7,681 bases of DNA, taken from contig CAKRFU010000046.1 of the NCBI GenBank assembly GCA_934320845.1, forward strand, positions 1-7,681, given 5' to 3'. The notes under the pieces are model-generated. The model had not been told where the DNA came from. It saw nothing but the letters and a program-made list of their open reading frames with translations, and searched no databases. A program made the position numbers and the translations under genes. Below, one piece after another: positions 4,934 through 7,681 of the stretch. This stretch comes from an uncultured Lachnospiraceae bacterium. Lineage in GTDB: Bacteria > Bacillota > Clostridia > Lachnospirales > Lachnospiraceae. How positions within the stretch are numbered: position 1 is the first letter of the stretch; every line of letters begins with the position of its first letter.

Positions 4934-7423
4934 CTATTCTCCTTCCAGTTCTTTTAATACCCTTATGGCTGCTGTTCTGTTTGTAACACCAAGTTTGCGA
5001 TAGATATTTGTAAGATTCTTTTCAACGGTAACAACAGCTATATGAAGTTCTTCGCTTATCTCTGCATTCCTGTAACCGGCCTTTACCAGATTTATCAGCT
5101 CACTTTCCCTCTTAGTCAATAAATCTTTCTTCTTTCCATTTGTGAAAGCCCCGACTCCACTTTCATATTTCTCCATCAGCGGAATTAGTTCATCTATGAA
5201 ATCGTCTCTCGGAATCAATTTCATAATATCTTTTATACCAGCTGCATTCTCCATAAATGCTATTTTAAATCCATCCGGTCTTGCCTTTTCTATAGCCTCA
5301 CAAAGATATTCGACAGCATCCTTTTCATTTCCCAGATTGTACTTTACTATGGCTTTATAAATATTTCCTGCAATCAGCGGCTGAATACTTATCTTTCCGT
5401 ATTCATATGGTACCAGCATCTGTTCAGCTATAACATCCAACAATTCCCACTGTTTTTTTAAGCAGAGAAGTTTTCCGTATGTCAAGCATCCGCTTCTTAT
5501 GTTTCTCACCTGTCTGCTGCAGTTTTCCAGTTTAAAATCAACAAGCCACTCAGGCATTTTATCCTGCTTTCCAATGCATGCATATGAATATCCCTTAACA
5601 AGTTCCACATCTGTCAACAATAACGAATTCGTCTCTTTTTCATACAATTTGTTAAGTTCTTCCATTTTTTCTTCAAATTTCTTTTCATCACCACAATATA
5701 TAAGACAGCGAAACATTATATAATAACAGCTTATAACTACACATGTCTGTTTTCTGAGCATAGTCTGTTTGCAGACATTTTCAGCAAGAATATACGCCTC
5801 TTTCAATCTGCCTGTAAGCATCAAATACTCCGCTTCAAAAAAATCTTCCCAGCCCTCTGTAGTTCCCCTTGTAAGATGCATATAATATCTTGTATGTTCC
5901 TTCTCTTTTTCTATAATTTCCCTTAACTTTCCACTCTCGTTGTAATATAAGGCGCTCATACAAATACTTCCGTAAGTAAGAAGTGCATTTCCCAAAATAT
6001 CTGATGTTTGGTTTCCTAAAAAACTACATGCCTCTTTCAGCGAATCCGTCATTTTATTTAGGTCATTAAACTGCAGTACAGCTTTGATAATCTGCATTTC
6101 ACCCAGTATCTTATTGTCTTTACTCCATTTTTCGCTCTTATTTATATCCTGCATTATCATCTCATAAAGCGGCATTATAGTTTTTTCACTTTCTTTTGTA
6201 GCAAGATAAAATAATTGATTTAATAATGCCATTGGGTATTTTTCCCATATCTTATCCCATATAAACTCCCTCACTTCTCCAAACAATTCAGGTGCTTCTG
6301 AAATAATATTTTTCCCGTGTTCTCCAGCATATAACTGTGCCGTTTTTTCTGCATTTTTTGCCTTGATATAATATTTGACCGCCTTTACATATATCCCTCT
6401 TTTTTCCCATAATTCACCCGCTCTGTTGTATATTCTCGAAGTATCTATATGTAATCTTTCACGCTCGAGTTCCGCCACATTTCTAAGAAGATCATGCATT
6501 TCAAATGTATTTGTATCACTGTTGTAATGTACAAATCCAAATTTTTCTATACTGTCAAAAAGTATGCTCTCCGAAAAGTCAACCTCAGATATATATAAAG
6601 CACTGTTTATGTCAAATCTGTTAAAAAGTGACATCTTTATGTACAGCTCCTGTATTTTCGGATGCAATTTATCAAAAATAGCTGTCTTTAATAAATGATT
6701 TGCTCCCCTGAACTTTCCTATTCCAAAATTTCTTCTGTAATCGTACAAAACAAGATAAACCGCACTTATCCAGCCTTCTGTATATTTATATATCTCACCC
6801 GCTTCTTTTTCATTCAGAACAACATTGTTTTCTTTAAATATTTCTTTTACCTGTTCTATGCTCAATGTAAGACTTTGCTGATTGAGTATAATGCAGTCAT
6901 TATTTAAAACCATCTCATCATATGAAATCTCAGGATAAACTCGTGAAATTAATATCACATGAATCCTGTCTACATCATTTATGATGAATTCTAACAATTC
7001 ATTAAAACATTTATTATTGAACTCGTGAAAATCATCTAATACCAAATACAGATCGTCATCTATATATCTGTTCAGCACATTTGCCACATATAAAAGTTCC
7101 TGTCTCGAATGTGGCATGTCAATGTTTAATATTCTCTCTGCCAGTTCTTTATAATATTCACTAAATTTAATACACAGACGATGCCATATCCAGTTTTCGT
7201 CCTGTTCTTCCCTAAGCATTGCAAACCATATAAGTTTCAAACCACTTCTTTTTGAAAAATAATTCTTAACAAATGTAGTCTTTCCGTATCCTGACGGCGC
7301 AACAATCATGACAAGCGGTCTGTCAATAACTTCCGATAATATATTTTCAAGATTTTCTCTCTCAAAATTGCGTTTTTCAAAATAAAGCGTGCTGCAATTC
7401 GCATCGTGCATAATTTTTTCCAT
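4934..7423 (-). CDS. MalT-like LuxR-family regulator (STAND-type ATPase with C-terminal HTH)
   Basis: This is a large single-chain transcription regulator of 829 residues. The N-terminal NTPase has the P-loop APSGYGKTT (42-50), Walker B LYLVLDDFHEF (125-135) and the ILISR segment (157-161). GWISAVYL (217-224) and MHDLLRNVAE (309-318) match the usual features of MalT relatives. A long helical region of TPR-like repeats (about 330-750) would bind the inducer. The C-terminal LuxR-type HTH spans about 769-824 (LTKRESELINLVKAGYRNAE, then NIYRKLGVTNRTAAI). Family members bind ATP and an effector, assemble, and activate promoters; the effector here cannot be told, since no target operon is in view. 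In the HTH the usual TVK-x-H is TVEKN. The protein has about 16 cysteines. The start is ATG at 7423, with CAGGAG nine bases upstream; a TTG at 7441 overlaps the ribosome binding site side and is unlikely. An unusual leader precedes it. Confidence 0.93.
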   Translation of the reverse strand: MEKIMHDANCSTLYFEKRNFERENLENILSEVIDRPLVMIVAPSGYGKTTFVKNYFSKRSGLKLIWFAMLREEQDENWIWHRLCIKFSEYYKELAERILNIDMPHSRQELLYVANVLNRYIDDDLYLVLDDFHEFNNKCFNELLEFIINDVDRIHVILISRVYPEISYDEMVLNNDCIILNQQSLTLSIEQVKEIFKENNVVLNEKEAGEIYKYTEGWISAVYLVLYDYRRNFGIGKFRGANHLLKTAIFDKLHPKIQELYIKMSLFNRFDINSALYISEVDFSESILFDSIEKFGFVHYNSDTNTFEMHDLLRNVAELERERLHIDTSRIYNRAGELWEKRGIYVKAVKYYIKAKNAEKTAQLYAGEHGKNIISEAPELFGEVREFIWDKIWEKYPMALLNQLFYLATKESEKTIMPLYEMIMQDINKSEKWSKDNKILGEMQIIKAVLQFNDLNKMTDSLKEACSFLGNQTSDILGNALLTYGSICMSALYYNESGKLREIIEKEKEHTRYYMHLTRGTTEGWEDFFEAEYLMLTGRLKEAYILAENVCKQTMLRKQTCVVISCYYIMFRCLIYCGDEKKFEEKMEELNKLYEKETNSLLLTDVELVKGYSYACIGKQDKMPEWLVDFKLENCSRQVRNIRSGCLTYGKLLCLKKQWELLDVIAEQMLVPYEYGKISIQPLIAGNIYKAIVKYNLGNEKDAVEYLCEAIEKARPDGFKIAFMENAAGIKDIMKLIPRDDFIDELIPLMEKYESGVGAFTNGKKKDLLTKRESELINLVKAGYRNAEISEELHIAVVTVEKNLTNIYRKLGVTNRTAAIRVLKELEGE

Positions 7424-7492
7424 AAGCTCTGTCTCCTGCAAAATCTGTCAAAATCCTCTTTTCAGCCAGCGGACATAAAAACTATATATGTC

Positions 7493-7538
7493 AAAAAGGC
7501 TTTACATGAATTGATTGAAAATCACATGTAAAGCCTTT
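7493..7538 (-). promoter_or_regulatory. Long inverted repeat in the leader of the LuxR regulator, possible attenuator or upstream terminator
   Basis: AAAGGCTTTACATG (7495-7508) and CATGTAAAGCCTTT (7525-7538) form a perfect 14-base inverted repeat. The centre pairs further (TGATT with AATCA, triloop) after a three-base bulge. On the minus strand the stem merges into a run of five T's (7497-7493), as in a terminator. It ends about 70 bases before the start codon. A smaller inverted repeat, GACATA/TATGTC (7472-7477, 7487-7492), lies directly downstream. Confidence 0.7.
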
Positions 7539-7561
7539 CACAACCCTCATTTATACTATTT

Positions 7562-7590
7562 ATTTTACCAAATTATCATCTAAAACGCAA
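7562..7590 (-). promoter_or_regulatory. Candidate promoter of the LuxR regulator
   Basis: TTGCGT (7590-7585), a 17-base spacer and TAAAAT (7567-7562) lie on the minus strand. The -35 matches only in its first three bases, as might suit an activated promoter. If used, transcription would start near 7555 and the long inverted repeat would be in the leader RNA. TATAAA (7556-7551) is another possible -10. Confidence 0.4.
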
Positions 7591-7640
7591 ATTTTACAGA
7601 ATTGCCGGGAGTTTGACAGTTAAATAACAGAAAAACACCT

Positions 7641-7670
7641 TGCAGGTCGCATAAAACCTGCACTTTTTTT
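7641..7670 (+). terminator. Rho-independent terminator with no assigned gene
   Basis: TGCAGGT (7641-7647) and ACCTGCA (7656-7662) form a seven-pair stem with an eight-base loop, followed after one C by seven T's on the plus strand. On the minus strand the stem is followed by AGGTG and then only five T's, so plus-strand use is more likely. No plus-strand gene is supported upstream between 4528 and this point. Confidence 0.7.
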
Positions 7671-7681
7671 GTCAAATTTTT

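Noticed and set aside
5142..6907. Several plus-strand reading frames of about 70 codons opposite the LuxR regulator
   Set aside because: They are opposite-strand shadows of a continuous 829-residue protein, with serine- and phenylalanine-rich low-information translations.
7424..7441. TTG start codon for the LuxR regulator
   Set aside because: CAGGAG at 7438-7433 lies after it and is correctly placed for the ATG at 7423.

Overview
The window is AT-rich and reads as chromosomal DNA of a low-GC Gram-positive anaerobe, probably a motile clostridium of the Lachnospiraceae type. The basis is a tmRNA of the Firmicutes form, strong AGGAG-type ribosome binding sites, good sigma-A promoters, frequent intrinsic terminators, a clostridial-style aspartokinase and a MalT-like LuxR regulator. 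The genus cannot be fixed from the sequence alone.

Layout from left to right. 6-346 (-) is ssrA (tmRNA), with a near-consensus promoter at 390-418. 522-1841 (-) is a methyl-accepting chemotaxis protein with two membrane helices but no real external sensor domain, followed by a terminator at 452-494. 1984-2111 holds a block of nested inverted repeats that may be a dispersed repeat or a structured RNA; it abuts the lysC terminator (2105-2135). 2166-3485 (-) is a single-gene aspartate kinase (lysC). 3743-3925 (-) and 4175-4516 (+) are two small divergent helix-turn-helix (XRE-type) proteins with a promoter-bearing region between them. 4602-4829 (-) is a small DUF2442-type protein with its own promoter and a strong terminator. 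4934-7423 (-) is a large signal-transduction ATPase with a LuxR-type DNA-binding end (MalT-like). Its leader carries a long perfect inverted repeat (7495-7538). A plus-strand terminator with no gene assigned to it lies at 7641-7670.

Most genes look like separate transcription units with their own promoters or terminators. There is no obvious operon linking them. Functionally the window combines housekeeping functions (ribosome rescue, aspartate-family amino acid synthesis), chemotaxis signalling, and four small or large regulatory or uncharacterised proteins. Several apparent start codons are corrected here from ribosome binding site position (MCP, both XRE genes, the LuxR regulator).

I see no clear new multi-gene system. 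The parts most worth checking are the structured repeat at 1984-2111, the leader hairpin of the LuxR regulator, the orphan plus-strand terminator at the right edge, and the divergent XRE pair.
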